64,000 nt of DNA, from NCBI RefSeq assembly GCF_000814845.2, contig NZ_CP010431.2, positions 5,394,001-5,458,000 on the forward strand, written 5' to 3'. The position numbers were made by a program, and so were the translations under genes. Below are positions 31,326 to 44,919 of this stretch, piece after piece. The notes beneath the pieces were generated by a model. The model saw only the letters and a list, made by a program, of their open reading frames with translations. It did no database searches and had not been told where the DNA came from. This DNA is from Pandoraea sputorum. GTDB lineage: Bacteria; Pseudomonadota; Gammaproteobacteria; Burkholderiales; Burkholderiaceae. How positions within the stretch are numbered: the stretch's first letter is position 1; the number at the start of each line of letters is the position of its first letter.

Positions 31326-31397
31326 TTCCGACTCCTAACGGGTTATCTATTGCCGAGGTTGCTCGGCATGTTGATTGCCGCGCTTCACACTATCTTT

Positions 31398-31472
<75 letters not shown>

Positions 31473-31503
31473 GAATCCTGTACTACTGCTTCTGCGCGTC
31501 ACC

Positions 31504-31577
31504 TGGAGCGGGTGAAGGGAATCGAACCCTCGTCATAAGCTTGGAAGGCTTCTGCTCTACCATTGAGCTACACCCGC
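31504..31577 (-). tRNA. tRNA-Gly(TCC)
   Basis: Acceptor GCGGGTG/CACCCGC, anticodon TCC (CTTCCAA loop), GGGTTCGATTCCC T arm and encoded CCA are visible. Confidence 0.96.
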
Positions 31578-31652
31578 TTGGATTTCGACTCTCGCCACTT
31601 GGTAACAAGCGCCGGAGAACTTTTGTTTCCGGCGCTTATCACTTCCGCATTC

Positions 31653-31738
31653 TGGTGGAGGAGGTTGGATTCGAACCAACGTAGGCGTAAGCCAACAGAT
31701 TTACAGTCTGCCCCCTTTAGCCACTCGGGCACCCCTCC
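31653..31738 (-). tRNA. tRNA-Tyr(GTA)
   Basis: An 86-nt class II tRNA with a long variable arm, anticodon GTA (CTGTAAA loop), GGTTCGAATCC T arm and encoded CCA. It is the first tRNA of the Tyr-Gly-Thr-tuf unit. Confidence 0.96.
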
Positions 31739-31901
31739 GCAGAGAATTTGCAATTATGGAGATGTCCCCCTGCCTTGTCAACACCTTCCACGCATTAATT
31801 ATGCAGTTTCTATGCCTGCGGCCCGAAATAATTCATGAGAACGCGGCAACTGTTTGATTTATTGGATTATCTTGATTTTCGGGGGAATCGAGGAAGGGTG
31901 G

Positions 31902-32666
31902 TCAGCGAGCGCCCGCTAACAGTCGTCTACGCAAGACATACATATGGCTGTTCAGGCAGTCCATTCCCATATAAAACTCTCGCCGCAGCTTTTGCGCTAG
32001 ACTCCGTTCCGCCTTTCGGCGGCCGACGATCGTGGTACCGAGATCGTCGCCGACGTCGACTACGATGTCTGGCGACATCGAGATCATGCGCACGCCATGC
32101 TCCCAATTGCGGTTCAGCATGTCATCGACTGGATGGATCATCCGTTTGGCGTAGTCCAACAGGGTCAACGCGGCGTCGCGACGAATAAGGTAGCCCTGCG
32201 TGCCGCCAGGCTGCTTGCGGTGGTCGTGGAGGATGCCGCCCTCCGGGAGCTCACCCACCTTCCAACGTCCGGAATCTCCACCACTCTTTAGCCTCATGAT
32301 CCCCCAGTGGATCGAGACTTCCAGCGCCGCAGCGAGGCGCCCGGAGAAGTCAGGCGTCAGCTCGACGTCGTCTTCCAAGACACACCAGATATCGTCATTA
32401 GACCGCGCGAGCGCTTCCCAGATGCGATAGTGGCTGTCATAGCACCCCACTTCCCCGAGCGTCAGGTGACTGGAATACATTTTGAGGCGAGTCGCCTCGT
32501 CGTACGTCACCGGATATTGGTCAATGCGCTGCGCATCGAAGAATCTGAATGGGACGCCCGCTTTGTTCAGCTGCGCAGTGATATGAGCGCGCCGCTTATG
32601 ACTGTCGACTAATGACACAACAATAACGGGAGGAAGACGTAACCCCGGGATGCACGTCTGGTTCAT
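31902..32666 (-). CDS. Glycosyltransferase family 25 protein (LPS-type)
   Basis: This 254-aa protein is a GT25 (LgtB/LOS-type) glycosyltransferase. It has the N-terminal VVSLVDSHKRRAHITAQL motif, FRFFDAQRID, the EVGCYDSHYRIWEAL motif and the metal-binding WCVLEDDVEL with EDD near residues 97-99, then TQGYLIRRDAALTLL and PVDDMLNR. Such enzymes add hexoses, often galactose, to lipooligosaccharide or protein at the cytoplasmic face of the inner membrane. No other LPS gene is nearby. Base composition is lower in GC than the neighbouring metabolic genes, and it sits between tRNA genes and the rrn operon, so acquisition by transfer is plausible. Confidence 0.87.
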   Translation of the reverse strand: MNQTCIPGLRLPPVIVVSLVDSHKRRAHITAQLNKAGVPFRFFDAQRIDQYPVTYDEATRLKMYSSHLTLGEVGCYDSHYRIWEALARSNDDIWCVLEDDVELTPDFSGRLAAALEVSIHWGIMRLKSGGDSGRWKVGELPEGGILHDHRKQPGGTQGYLIRRDAALTLLDYAKRMIHPVDDMLNRNWEHGVRMISMSPDIVVDVGDDLGTTIVGRRKAERSLAQKLRREFYMGMDCLNSHMYVLRRRLLAGAR

Positions 32667-32969
32667 TTTTTTGGTCTACGTGAGCACCGCGTCGAGCATA
32701 TGAAGCGCTCATATTGCTGTTCGAAACGACTGACAGCATAAACCGTAAATATGTCGAATTGCTAACTCAGCCATGCGCTTTCAGAGTTGTCTTATCCGAA
32801 CTGAGCGTTTTCTTTTCCGGTCTTTAAATACCGGTCATTTTCTGTGGGGAAAAGCATAACAAGGCGTACGGACAAGGCTTCCACCAAGATCCGAGCCCGC
32901 ACGACTCAACATGAATGAGTGCAGGAATAACGCTGCTAAAAGGCCGGATGAGTTGTTCGAATCACTTCG
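32667..32969. other. AT-richer gap with no recognisable gene
   Basis: About 300 bp upstream of the GT25 gene. The stretch 32700-32860 is AT-rich and could hold the GT25 promoter on the minus strand, but I see no pair of boxes that I would defend. Confidence 0.4.
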
Positions 32970-33431
32970 ATGAACCCGGCGTGCTTGGCCGGACTGCAAC
33001 GACACGTCCGAACGACTGGTCGAGAGAGGGCAGCGATCGTTGGAGGGGAATCGCGCACCATTCAACGAGCGAATCTTCTGCGAGCATCGTTTGTCAGTCG
33101 ACGTTCAGTTTCCAAGAGCCCACGTCTAGGAGCAGACCTCATAGGATTTGCCGAGGCGTCCATGCGACGCGATTACGCCAACGGCTGCGACAGATCCCCT
33201 GCGGTCTTTCTCGAAGGCATTTACGTTAGCCCTTTGTCGCGACGTATGGGTGTCGCGCGCGCCTTATGTACGTCGGTCGAGCCGTGGGGTGTCTCGTAAG
33301 GATGTGAGGAGCTTGCGTCCGACACAGACATCAATAATGCCGACTCCCGGAGGCTCCACGAAGCGCTGGGCTTCGCAGAAACGGAACGCGTGGTTTTCTT
33401 CAAGAAGCGCTGCCGTAACTGCGCTATGTGA
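32970..33431 (+). pseudogene. Decayed AAC(6')-type GNAT acetyltransferase
   Basis: The stretch IGFAEASMRRDYANGCD, then FLEGIYVSPLSRRMGVARAL, and after an in-frame TAA (33297-33299) GCEELASDTDINNADSRRL and LGFAETERVVFFKK, follows the order of aminoglycoside 6'-N-acetyltransferases of the GNAT family. The stop replaces what is usually a Lys/Gln codon between WGVS and GCEEL, and the frame then continues to TGA at 33429. The N-terminal third does not align well in this frame, so one or more frameshifts are likely before about 33120. A functional protein is unlikely unless the stop is read through. Confidence 0.7.
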
Positions 33432-33503
33432 GCGGGACGCGTTAGGAGCGGTGGATACCCGAGCGCGCTCAAAGCGAGTGCTGCAAAGCGAGCGCTACAA
33501 AGC

Positions 33504-33539
33504 AAAAACCCCTTGCTACTGTGGTAGCAAGGGGTTTTT
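33504..33539 (-). terminator. Rho-independent terminator of the rrn operon
   Basis: A perfect 16-bp stem (AAAAACCCCTTGCTAC/GTAGCAAGGGGTTTTT) with a TGTG loop lies just downstream of 5S rRNA on the minus strand. Confidence 0.93.
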
Positions 33540-33547
33540 AAGGGGAG

Positions 33548-33660
33548 CCTGACGATTACCTACTTTCACACGGGTATCCGCACTATCATCGGCGTGGAGT
33601 CGTTTCACGGTCCTGTTCGGGATGGGAAGGGGTGGTTCCAACTCGCTATGGTCATCAGGC
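33548..33660 (-). rRNA. rrf: 5S rRNA
   Basis: The minus strand reads GCCTGATGACCATAGCGAG... to ...GTAATCGTCAGGC with paired ends and the conserved CCCATCCCGAACAGG and CGCCGATGATAGTGCGG segments. About 113 nt; ends approximate by one or two bases. Confidence 0.95.
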
Positions 33661-33792
33661 TTAACTTGTATGTTCTGCTGACCTGGGGTCAACAAAACCA
33701 ATTCGGAAGAAGCGTAGTACAACAAATATTGTGGGTTGTGAGTTGTATCGGCACATTGCGATACTCACACCAGGAAAAACACACTGGTTATA

Positions 33793-36669
<2,877 letters not shown>

Positions 36670-36841
36670 CTATAACGAGTGTGTCTTGCCGAAGCCAGAC
36701 ATTCGCTACAGGTTGAGTATTAGCGTTGTGCCGTATTCCAAGTCATCTTTCGATCACTTAAATACTGGTTGATACAATCACAACCCGTACAATTTCCACG
36801 CGCCATCTCTAACGCGCTTCCGTTGTACTACTTCTTCTTCC

Positions 36842-36860
36842 AAATTGTTAAAGAACATAA
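36842..36860 (-). promoter_or_regulatory. boxA-like antitermination sequence in the 16S-23S spacer
   Basis: The minus strand reads GTTCTTTAACAATTTG, matching the TGYTCTTTAACA boxA bound by NusB-S10. The rest of the 16S-23S spacer contains the Ile and Ala tRNA genes. Confidence 0.7.
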
Positions 36861-36973
36861 ACTGCATGACATTGCTGTCATTCAAAAGCATTCACTTAGC
36901 TTGTAATTCATCACAGGGGATTTACTACAGACGTAAAGCGCTTTTGACTGACATCGATGTGATCTAAGGTTTT

Positions 36974-37049
36974 TGGTGGAGGATGACGGGATCGAACCGA
37001 CGACCCCCTGCTTGCAAAGCAGGTGCTCTCCCAGCTGAGCTAATCCCCC
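36974..37049 (-). tRNA. tRNA-Ala(TGC), rrn spacer
   Basis: Acceptor GGGGGAT, anticodon TGC (TTTGCAA loop) and encoded CCA; the second tRNA of the 16S-23S spacer. Confidence 0.97.
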
Positions 37050-37100
37050 AATCAAGCCGACTTACCACCACTTGAGTCTGTCACGCAGTGGTTAAAAGCT

Positions 37101-37177
37101 TGGTGGGTCTAGATGGACTCGAACCATCGACCCCCGCCTTATCAAGACGGTGCTCTAACCAACTGAGCTATAGACCC
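37101..37177 (-). tRNA. tRNA-Ile(GAT), rrn spacer
   Basis: Acceptor GGGTCTA/TAGACCC, anticodon GAT (TTGATAA loop) and encoded CCA; the first tRNA of the spacer. Confidence 0.97.
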
Positions 37178-37238
37178 GACTTAGATCTACGCAGTCAACA
37201 ACCGATAAGCGTGAACACTCAACTTCCAGTGCATGCTC

Positions 37239-38772
<1,534 letters not shown>

Positions 38773-38947
38773 TAAACCTGTTACTGTTTTCGGTTTTTCG
38801 TGATAAATCACTAGAACCGGTCGCTCTCAAAGTATGCTGACAAGTTAATTACTTAACTTACCTATTACTATGTGAGCCTCAATAAATTTAAAGCCTATCT
38901 GCCGAAGCAGACGCACTATTCATCGAGTGCCCACACTTATCGGTTGT

Positions 38948-38962
38948 TTAATTTTTAAAGAT
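38948..38962 (-). promoter_or_regulatory. boxA-like sequence in the rrn leader
   Basis: The minus strand reads GATCTTTAAAAATTA about 180 nt before 16S, the usual place for a leader boxA. The 38773-39048 leader holds no gene. Confidence 0.6.
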
Positions 38963-39048
38963 CAATCGCATCTGACTTGGCTTCGTCGCTTAATTACCGC
39001 GCCGTCGCTTCGTTTTCTGCGTCGCTGCATCAGCAGCAGAGAAGTGAG

Positions 39049-39077
39049 ATTATGTCGCAGCTTCTCGTCGTCGTCAA
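39049..39077 (-). promoter_or_regulatory. rrn operon promoter
   Basis: On the minus strand TTGACG (39072-39077) and CATAAT (39049-39054) are separated by exactly 17 bp, about 280 bp upstream of mature 16S. The match to the sigma-70 consensus and the position are both as expected for the main rrn promoter. Confidence 0.8.
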
Positions 39078-39263
39078 CAGTTTTTTTCGCTTTCTTCGCT
39101 CGTCGCCGTAGCGACTCGCAAGCTCCAAAACCACTAACCATCGGGCTTTGCGGCCCGTCGCTTCAACCTCGTCGCTGCTTTCGCTGCGTCGCTGTCGTTG
39201 CGAGAGACGAGATATTAGTGAAAACCCCGAACACTGGCAAGCACTTTGTGAAAATAATTTGAA

Positions 39264-39297
39264 AAGGGCAAAAAAAGGCCCGCGTCGTGAGCGGGCC
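39264..39297 (-). terminator. Orphan minus-strand terminator upstream of the rrn promoter
   Basis: GGCCCGC and GCGGGCC pair around a 7-nt loop, followed on the minus strand by seven T residues. No minus-strand gene ends here: the gene to the right (39470 onward) is on the plus strand. It may block antisense transcription into the rrn operon or end an unseen small RNA. Confidence 0.6.
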
Positions 39298-39469
39298 AAG
39301 ATCCATGGGACAGGACACATGGAGGAGACGGGTTCAATGTATCCGCCCCACCCCCGGCGACGCAACGAATGAAATCGCATATGCTTCCTGAAAGCTTCCC
39401 TATATGGAAAGGAGAGGCCTGCGTCGCAGTTTCCGTGCGTCCCCTGATCTCTATATAAGAGCGTTTGAG

Positions 39470-41116
39470 ATGCTCCCAGCGCGCGCCCTTGTCTCTTGCG
39501 TCGTCCAGCCGGTTCGCCGCTGGCGCATCGCGATGCTCATCCCGCTCGTCATGCTGGCCGGGGCTTGCACGTCGGTACGTCCACCGCCGGAGCCATCGCC
39601 GTGGACATCGCACACGCCAGCCGCCACGCCCGGTGAATTGGCCGCCGCCCTCGCCCCTGCCATTCGCGCGCATCCGCGCCAATCCGGCTTTCAGTTACTC
39701 TCGACGGGGTCTGCCGCCTTCACCACGCGTCTCGCGCTCGTTCAATCTGCCCAACATAGTCTCGACGTGCAGTACTACAGCGCGGGCGAGGACATCACCG
39801 GCCGTCTGCTGCTCCAGTCGCTGCTCTACGCCGCCGACCGGGGCGTACGCGTGCGCATGCTGGTCGACGACATCAACCGTCGCCACACCGATCCGGCCTT
39901 CGCCGCGCTGGACCAGCATCGCAACATCGAGATCCGGGTCTTCAATCCCTTCGGCACCCGCGACACCACGCTTCTCGAACGGGCGGGCAACCTCCTCACT
40001 CAGTTCGACCAGCTCAACCGCCGCATGCATAACAAGGCGCTGATCGCAGACAATCAACTCGCGATCGTCGGCGGCCGCAATCTGGGAGACGAATATTTCG
40101 ACGCCAATCCCGACCTCTCCTTCCGCGACTTCGACCTGTTGTGTGCCGGACCGGTGGTCGAGGCCGTCTCCCGCAGCTTCGACCATTTCTGGACGAGCCC
40201 TCAGTCATATCCCCTCAAGCAAGTCCAGTCGAAGATCGACAAGGAGACGCTGGACGCCACACGCGACGCCCTCGCCCAACACTGGCGCGACGCGGACACC
40301 GTCCCTGCCGGGCACGAAGCGCTGAACCAGCCGCCCCTCGCCGCCGGACTGCGCGATGGCACGGTCCCGCTCTTCTGGGCCCCCGCCGAACTCGCCGCCG
40401 ACACCCCGGACAAACTCGACGCCCCGGCCACCGAAACCCAGAGCGCCCCGGCCGACAAACTCCGCCAGCTCGCCGCGAAGGCGCAGCGCGAGGTGCTGAT
40501 CATCTCGCCCTACTTCGTGCCGCTGGATGGCGGTGTCCGGTTCCTGTCGACGCTGGCGCAACGCGGCGTAAAAGTCCGCGTGCTGACGAATTCGCTGGCG
40601 GCGACGGACGTCGTCCCCGTCCACGCCGGATACGCACGTTACCGCCCGGCCCTGCTGCAAGCCGGTATCGAACTGTACGAGTTCAAGCCGATCCGCTCCG
40701 ACGACGGCGAGCGCCCCACGCGCCGCGTCACGTTCGGCGGGTCATCGAAAGCGAGCCTGCACGGCAAGGCGTATGTCATCGACCGGCGCGACGTCGTCCT
40801 CGGCTCGTTCAACCTCGACCCTCGCTCGGTACGCCTGAACACCGAACTGGCGATCGTCATCCACAGCCCCGAATTTGCCGAACGTATGGCGCGCATCTTT
40901 GACCGGGCGACGTCACCGCGCAGCAGCTTCCGGGTCGAGCTGGCACCGCCGGGCACAGCGCCGCCCACGCCGACGCCACCGACAATGCCTGCGCTTCGCT
41001 GGGTCGGCGAGGAGAACGGCAAACCACGCACCTTTGACGTAGAACCCTACGCGACCTTCAGCCGCAACGCCGTCGCGGGCGCGTTCACGCTGCTTCCGAG
41101 CGACGACCTGCTCTGA
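39470..41116 (+). CDS. PLD-family lipoprotein (cardiolipin synthase-like)
   Basis: This 548-aa protein has two HKD motifs of the phospholipase D superfamily: MHNKALIADNQ near residue 186 and LHGKAYVID near 429, each followed by the GGRNLGDEY or GSFNLDPRS motif. The N-terminus (MLIPLVMLAGACTS) is a lipoprotein signal with lipobox LAGAC and Cys33, so it is probably membrane-anchored in the periplasm. Members with this layout (YmdC/ClsC type) make cardiolipin or act as phosphodiesterases. I chose ATG 39470 over 39404 because it gives a normal-length signal and follows a TATATAAG-containing stretch. A terminator follows. Confidence 0.88.
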   Translation: MLPARALVSCVVQPVRRWRIAMLIPLVMLAGACTSVRPPPEPSPWTSHTPAATPGELAAALAPAIRAHPRQSGFQLLSTGSAAFTTRLALVQSAQHSLDVQYYSAGEDITGRLLLQSLLYAADRGVRVRMLVDDINRRHTDPAFAALDQHRNIEIRVFNPFGTRDTTLLERAGNLLTQFDQLNRRMHNKALIADNQLAIVGGRNLGDEYFDANPDLSFRDFDLLCAGPVVEAVSRSFDHFWTSPQSYPLKQVQSKIDKETLDATRDALAQHWRDADTVPAGHEALNQPPLAAGLRDGTVPLFWAPAELAADTPDKLDAPATETQSAPADKLRQLAAKAQREVLIISPYFVPLDGGVRFLSTLAQRGVKVRVLTNSLAATDVVPVHAGYARYRPALLQAGIELYEFKPIRSDDGERPTRRVTFGGSSKASLHGKAYVIDRRDVVLGSFNLDPRSVRLNTELAIVIHSPEFAERMARIFDRATSPRSSFRVELAPPGTAPPTPTPPTMPALRWVGEENGKPRTFDVEPYATFSRNAVAGAFTLLPSDDLL

Positions 41117-41153
41117 TCTGCCAGACCCACCCAGCTGACCATCCTCCAATGCA

Positions 41154-41193
41154 AAACCGCCGCCCCGATCTCTCGGGTGCGGCGGTTTCTCTA
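41154..41193 (+). terminator. Terminator after the PLD-family gene
   Basis: AAACCGCCGC and GCGGCGGTTT form an outer stem with an inner CCGA/TCGG stem, followed by CTCTAT. It lies between convergent genes and may act on both. Confidence 0.7.
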
Positions 41194-41228
41194 TATAGAG
41201 ACGACGGAAAGCGAACCCGCGCCGTCGA

Positions 41229-43766
41229 TCAGAACTCGAACGTCGCCGACAACGTTGCGGAGCGCGCGTCGCCGATGGCCACGACCGTCTGGCTGACGCT
41301 CGACGGGTAGTAAGTCTTGTTGAACACGTTCTTCACGTTGAGCTGATAGTGGACGGGATGCCGCCCGATCTTCGTGTCGTAAGTCGCGAACACATCGGCG
41401 ACGAAGTACGCGGGCAGCGTAAAACTGTTCGCCGAGTCGCCCGGTCGCGACCCGATGTACCGCCCCACCGCCCCGAGACGCAGGTTGCCGCTCCCATTGC
41501 CCAGCACCGGCCCCCAGTCATACACCCCTGCCAGCGACGCCGTATGCCGTGCCGCGTTGACCAGCGTGTTGCCGGCGTACATCGGATCGTCGGTGATCTT
41601 CGCATCGATGAAGGCGTAGCTCGCGATCACGTTCCAGCGCTGGCCGATGCGCCCCGACACATCCAGTTCGACACCCCGCGAGCGCGCCGCCCCGGACGTG
41701 CGCCAGTCCAGCGTACTGCTCCCGGGCACCGCCTGCGACACCAGCACGTTGCGCTTGTCGATATTGAAGACCGCGAGGTTGCCGCTCAGCCCGTTCGGCA
41801 TATCGAGCTTCGCCCCGACCTCGTACGACTTCGCGTGTTCGGGCGCGACGTTCGAGTCGATGACCACGCCCGTCGACAGCGGCGCAATGGTGGACGTCGG
41901 CTTGAGCGACTCGGAATAGCTGCCGTAGAACGACAGATACTCCCGTGCCTTATAGACGACACCCGCGCGCGGCAGCCACTTCGAGTCGCTGATGTTGGTA
42001 TTTTCCTTGAACGGCCGCCCCTTGCCCGCGATCTGGCTATACGTCAGCAGCCGCACACCACCGACGACAATCCAGCGATCGGTCAAATGAATGGCGTCCT
42101 GGAAGAACAGCGACGCGTCGTGCAGCGTATCGGTCTGATCGCTATCGGCGGCGGACACCGTACTCGGGATCACCTCGCAGCCGTACACCGGATTCAGATA
42201 AGAGAACGTGCACTTCGCGGCCTGACGCAGCAGATCGCGCCGATAAATGCGTCGATACTCCCAGTCGCCGCCGAATTGCAGGTCGTGACGCATCCCGGCG
42301 AGCATCACCTTGCCGTCGAGATACGCCGTACCGAAGCTGTCGGTACTGTCCGAGCCGAGCGTACCGTCGTTACTGCGCGAGACGATCCCGGTCGTGGAAT
42401 TCACACCGGTAATGCGCAACTGCCCCGCGTCGTAGGTCTCGGTGTTGTAGCTGTAGCCGAAGTGCGCCTTCCAGTCCGGATTGAACTGATGGTCGACGGT
42501 GATCTGCGCCAGATGTGACTGCCCGGCCATTTCGTTGTGGACGTCATCCAGACGCTCCCGCGCCGAAATCGCCAGCGGCCGGTTCGTCTTCGGGTCCAAC
42601 GCGGTGCCACGGTCGAACGGTGTCAGAAAGTTGCGGTACTCATAGGAGGCGACGACCTGCGTATCGCGTCCGTAATAGGCGAGCGTCGGGGCGACGAGCG
42701 TCTCGCGCTGCGAACCGAAGACGCGCCAGTACTGCTGATTGTTCTGATCGACGACCAGCCGGTAAGCCAGCCCTGAATCACCGATCGGACCGGTCGTATC
42801 GAGCGACTCCTCGACGCCGTTCTTGCCGTGACCATAAGTCGTGCCAGCCACGCTCACTGCGGTGTACGGCTTGAGCAGGGGACGCTTGCTCACCACGTTG
42901 ATCACGCCACCGGGATCCATGATCCCGTAGAGCAGCGACGTCGGCCCTTTGAGCACTTCGACCGAATCCGCGTTCGCGTTCAGCCCCCGGCCCTGCACGA
43001 GTGGCATACCGTTGTGCATGATCGAGCCGTCGCGGTTGCCACCGAAGCCGCGCTTGAGCAGCGTGTCCTGCGTACTTGCGAGCGTATTGCCCTGCACGAT
43101 GCCGCTGACATTGATCAACGCGTCGTCGAGCGTGCGGGCACGCTGATCGGCGAGCACCTGACGCGGCACCACGTTGATCGCCTGGGGGATGTCGAGGATC
43201 GGCGTGTCGGAGCGCGTGACGTTCGCGTCTACCGGCAGACGGTAGGCATCGGACCACGCTTGCCCCTGCACGTGCGTCGTCGGCAGTGCGACGTCGCCCG
43301 AGCCGCCACCGGAAGCCAGCGTCGCGGCCGCCGGGGCCGCCTGCGGCACGAGCGTGTAACCGGCCCCCTGTGGCGACGCCGTCAGTCCGGTGCCCGCAAG
43401 CATCTGACCGAACGCCCCCGGCACATCGAAGCGGCCTCGCACGCCGGGGCTCTGACGCCCGGCCGTCAGCGCAGGCGTGTACGTCAGCAAGATGCCCGCT
43501 TCGCGTCCAAAGCGCGTGAGCACGGCATCGAGCGCGCCTGCCGGGATGTCATAAGCTCGCGCGGCAGCGGCGACTGTGGCCGTCGCGGGCGCCTGATCGG
43601 ACGTCTGCGCATGAGCAACGCCCGCGCCAAACGTCGAAGCGAACGACGCAAACGTCAGCGCGACGCCCGCGCAGACACGACGTCGACGCAACCCGGTGAC
43701 GGTGGACGACAGGGCACGCAGTGGTTCGGGGAAAGCGGGTAAAGCACGTGAAGCGACGGCCATCAT
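41229..43766 (-). CDS. TonB-dependent siderophore receptor with signalling (STN) domain
   Basis: This 845-aa outer-membrane receptor has a signal peptide ending about AHA-Q, an N-terminal secretin/TonB short (STN) domain (YDIPAGALDAVLTRFGREAG...GTGLTASPQGAGYTLVPQ), a plug (TPILDIPQAINVVPRQVLADQ and GPTSLLYGIMDPGGVINVVSKRP) and a 22-strand barrel ending in Phe (SATFEF). The STN domain is used to signal ligand binding to a FecR-type anti-sigma factor. The adjacent fecI and fecR genes upstream on the same strand are its natural partners. The family resembles FpvA/FhuE/FoxA receptors for hydroxamate or related siderophores; the ligand is unknown. Confidence 0.92.
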   Translation of the reverse strand: MMAVASRALPAFPEPLRALSSTVTGLRRRRVCAGVALTFASFASTFGAGVAHAQTSDQAPATATVAAAARAYDIPAGALDAVLTRFGREAGILLTYTPALTAGRQSPGVRGRFDVPGAFGQMLAGTGLTASPQGAGYTLVPQAAPAAATLASGGGSGDVALPTTHVQGQAWSDAYRLPVDANVTRSDTPILDIPQAINVVPRQVLADQRARTLDDALINVSGIVQGNTLASTQDTLLKRGFGGNRDGSIMHNGMPLVQGRGLNANADSVEVLKGPTSLLYGIMDPGGVINVVSKRPLLKPYTAVSVAGTTYGHGKNGVEESLDTTGPIGDSGLAYRLVVDQNNQQYWRVFGSQRETLVAPTLAYYGRDTQVVASYEYRNFLTPFDRGTALDPKTNRPLAISARERLDDVHNEMAGQSHLAQITVDHQFNPDWKAHFGYSYNTETYDAGQLRITGVNSTTGIVSRSNDGTLGSDSTDSFGTAYLDGKVMLAGMRHDLQFGGDWEYRRIYRRDLLRQAAKCTFSYLNPVYGCEVIPSTVSAADSDQTDTLHDASLFFQDAIHLTDRWIVVGGVRLLTYSQIAGKGRPFKENTNISDSKWLPRAGVVYKAREYLSFYGSYSESLKPTSTIAPLSTGVVIDSNVAPEHAKSYEVGAKLDMPNGLSGNLAVFNIDKRNVLVSQAVPGSSTLDWRTSGAARSRGVELDVSGRIGQRWNVIASYAFIDAKITDDPMYAGNTLVNAARHTASLAGVYDWGPVLGNGSGNLRLGAVGRYIGSRPGDSANSFTLPAYFVADVFATYDTKIGRHPVHYQLNVKNVFNKTYYPSSVSQTVVAIGDARSATLSATFEF

Positions 43767-43911
43767 GTGAGATCTCGTTCAGGCAATGGAGAGAAGGTTT
43801 CACTTCCCTTGTCACGCGAGACCGGCAAATCAGCTCACTGACCGTAAAGAAATTTCAAAAAGATGGCGGGACGTTGGCCGACGAGTGCTCAGGCGTGGTG
43901 CGTCCGGCCGC

Positions 43912-44919
43912 TCATCCGCGAGGTCCGACCGTCACCCAGTACCGCGTGACGGAGGACACCGATACGGGCAACGCGTGCGGCAGCACGCCGAGAATGGCAT
44001 CGATGTCCGCCAGCGGATACGTGCCGGAGACGCGCAGCGACGCCACCGCCGGATCGCACCGCAGATAGCCGCGTCGATAGCGCGACAGCTCGCGGAGGAA
44101 GGTGTCGAGTCGCATGTCGACGGCGACAAGTATGCCGTCGGCCCACGCGCCGTCGCCATCCGCAAGCGGCAGCGCCGCCTCGACGCCACGGGCGTTGAAC
44201 GTCGCCTGCTCACCCGCGTGGACGATCCGCACGCTCGCTGTGTCGGTTGATGACGCGCTTTTCGGTGTCACGCGCACAGCGCCTTCGAACACTTGCACGG
44301 AGACGTCGGCGTCACCATCGATCTGACGCACGACGAAACGCGTTCCCAGCGGTTGGAGCGTGCCGTGTGCCGTAGCGACGATCAATGGCCGGGGCGGTAC
44401 GTGCCGCATATGCGTCAGGTCTTTGCCGGTCGTCACCATGATTTCGCCTTCAACGAGATCGATGCGTCGCACGTCGCCATCCATCGACAGGCGCACGGCG
44501 CTGCGGGTATTGAGGACGAGCGTTGTGCCGTCGGCCAGATGCAATGTGCGTCGCTCGCCCGCCCCGGTGCGCGCATCCGCGCGCAGCCATTGCACCGCCA
44601 TCGGATCACTGGCGACCCACGCGCCGGTGCCGACGAAGAGTGCGCCGACGATGGCCTTCACCGCCATACGGCGTCCGCGCGAGCGAGGTGCGCGTAGCGC
44701 CGCCTGCGCAACGGCCGCCCCCAACGTGCCCGACACATGACGCATACGCCGGTCGGCGTTCTCGATATGAAGCCACGCACGCTCGTGCTCCGGATTCGCC
44801 GCCCGCCAGCGCGCGCATGCGGTGCGCAGCGTCTCGGTGGCGTCGCCGCTGTGCAGCGTCACCCACCACTCGACCGCTTGCTGCGCAATCGTCGCGTCGA
44901 AAGTCGCGCTTCGCGTCAC
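43912..44919 (-). CDS. FecR-family anti-sigma/signal-transducing protein
   Basis: This 335-aa protein has an N-terminal DUF4880 region (AVEWWVTLHSGDA...WRAANPEHERAW), a single membrane segment (VKAIVGALFVGTGAWVA) and a periplasmic FecR domain (RRTLHLADGTTLVLNTRSAV, RIDLVEGEIMVTTGKD, HGTLQPLGTRFVVRQ). It would relay receptor occupancy to the sigma factor. The GTG start at 44919 overlaps the sigma factor stop by four bases (GTGA), which marks coupling; longer frames upstream overlap the sigma gene. The receptor gene follows 145 bp downstream. Confidence 0.92.
   Translation of the reverse strand: MTRSATFDATIAQQAVEWWVTLHSGDATETLRTACARWRAANPEHERAWLHIENADRRMRHVSGTLGAAVAQAALRAPRSRGRRMAVKAIVGALFVGTGAWVASDPMAVQWLRADARTGAGERRTLHLADGTTLVLNTRSAVRLSMDGDVRRIDLVEGEIMVTTGKDLTHMRHVPPRPLIVATAHGTLQPLGTRFVVRQIDGDADVSVQVFEGAVRVTPKSASSTDTASVRIVHAGEQATFNARGVEAALPLADGDGAWADGILVAVDMRLDTFLRELSRYRRGYLRCDPAVASLRVSGTYPLADIDAILGVLPHALPVSVSSVTRYWVTVGPRG

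Noticed and set aside
33440..33500. Short CAAAGCGAG direct repeats downstream of the acetyltransferase remnant
   Set aside because: Only two or three degenerate copies; too few to call a repeat element.
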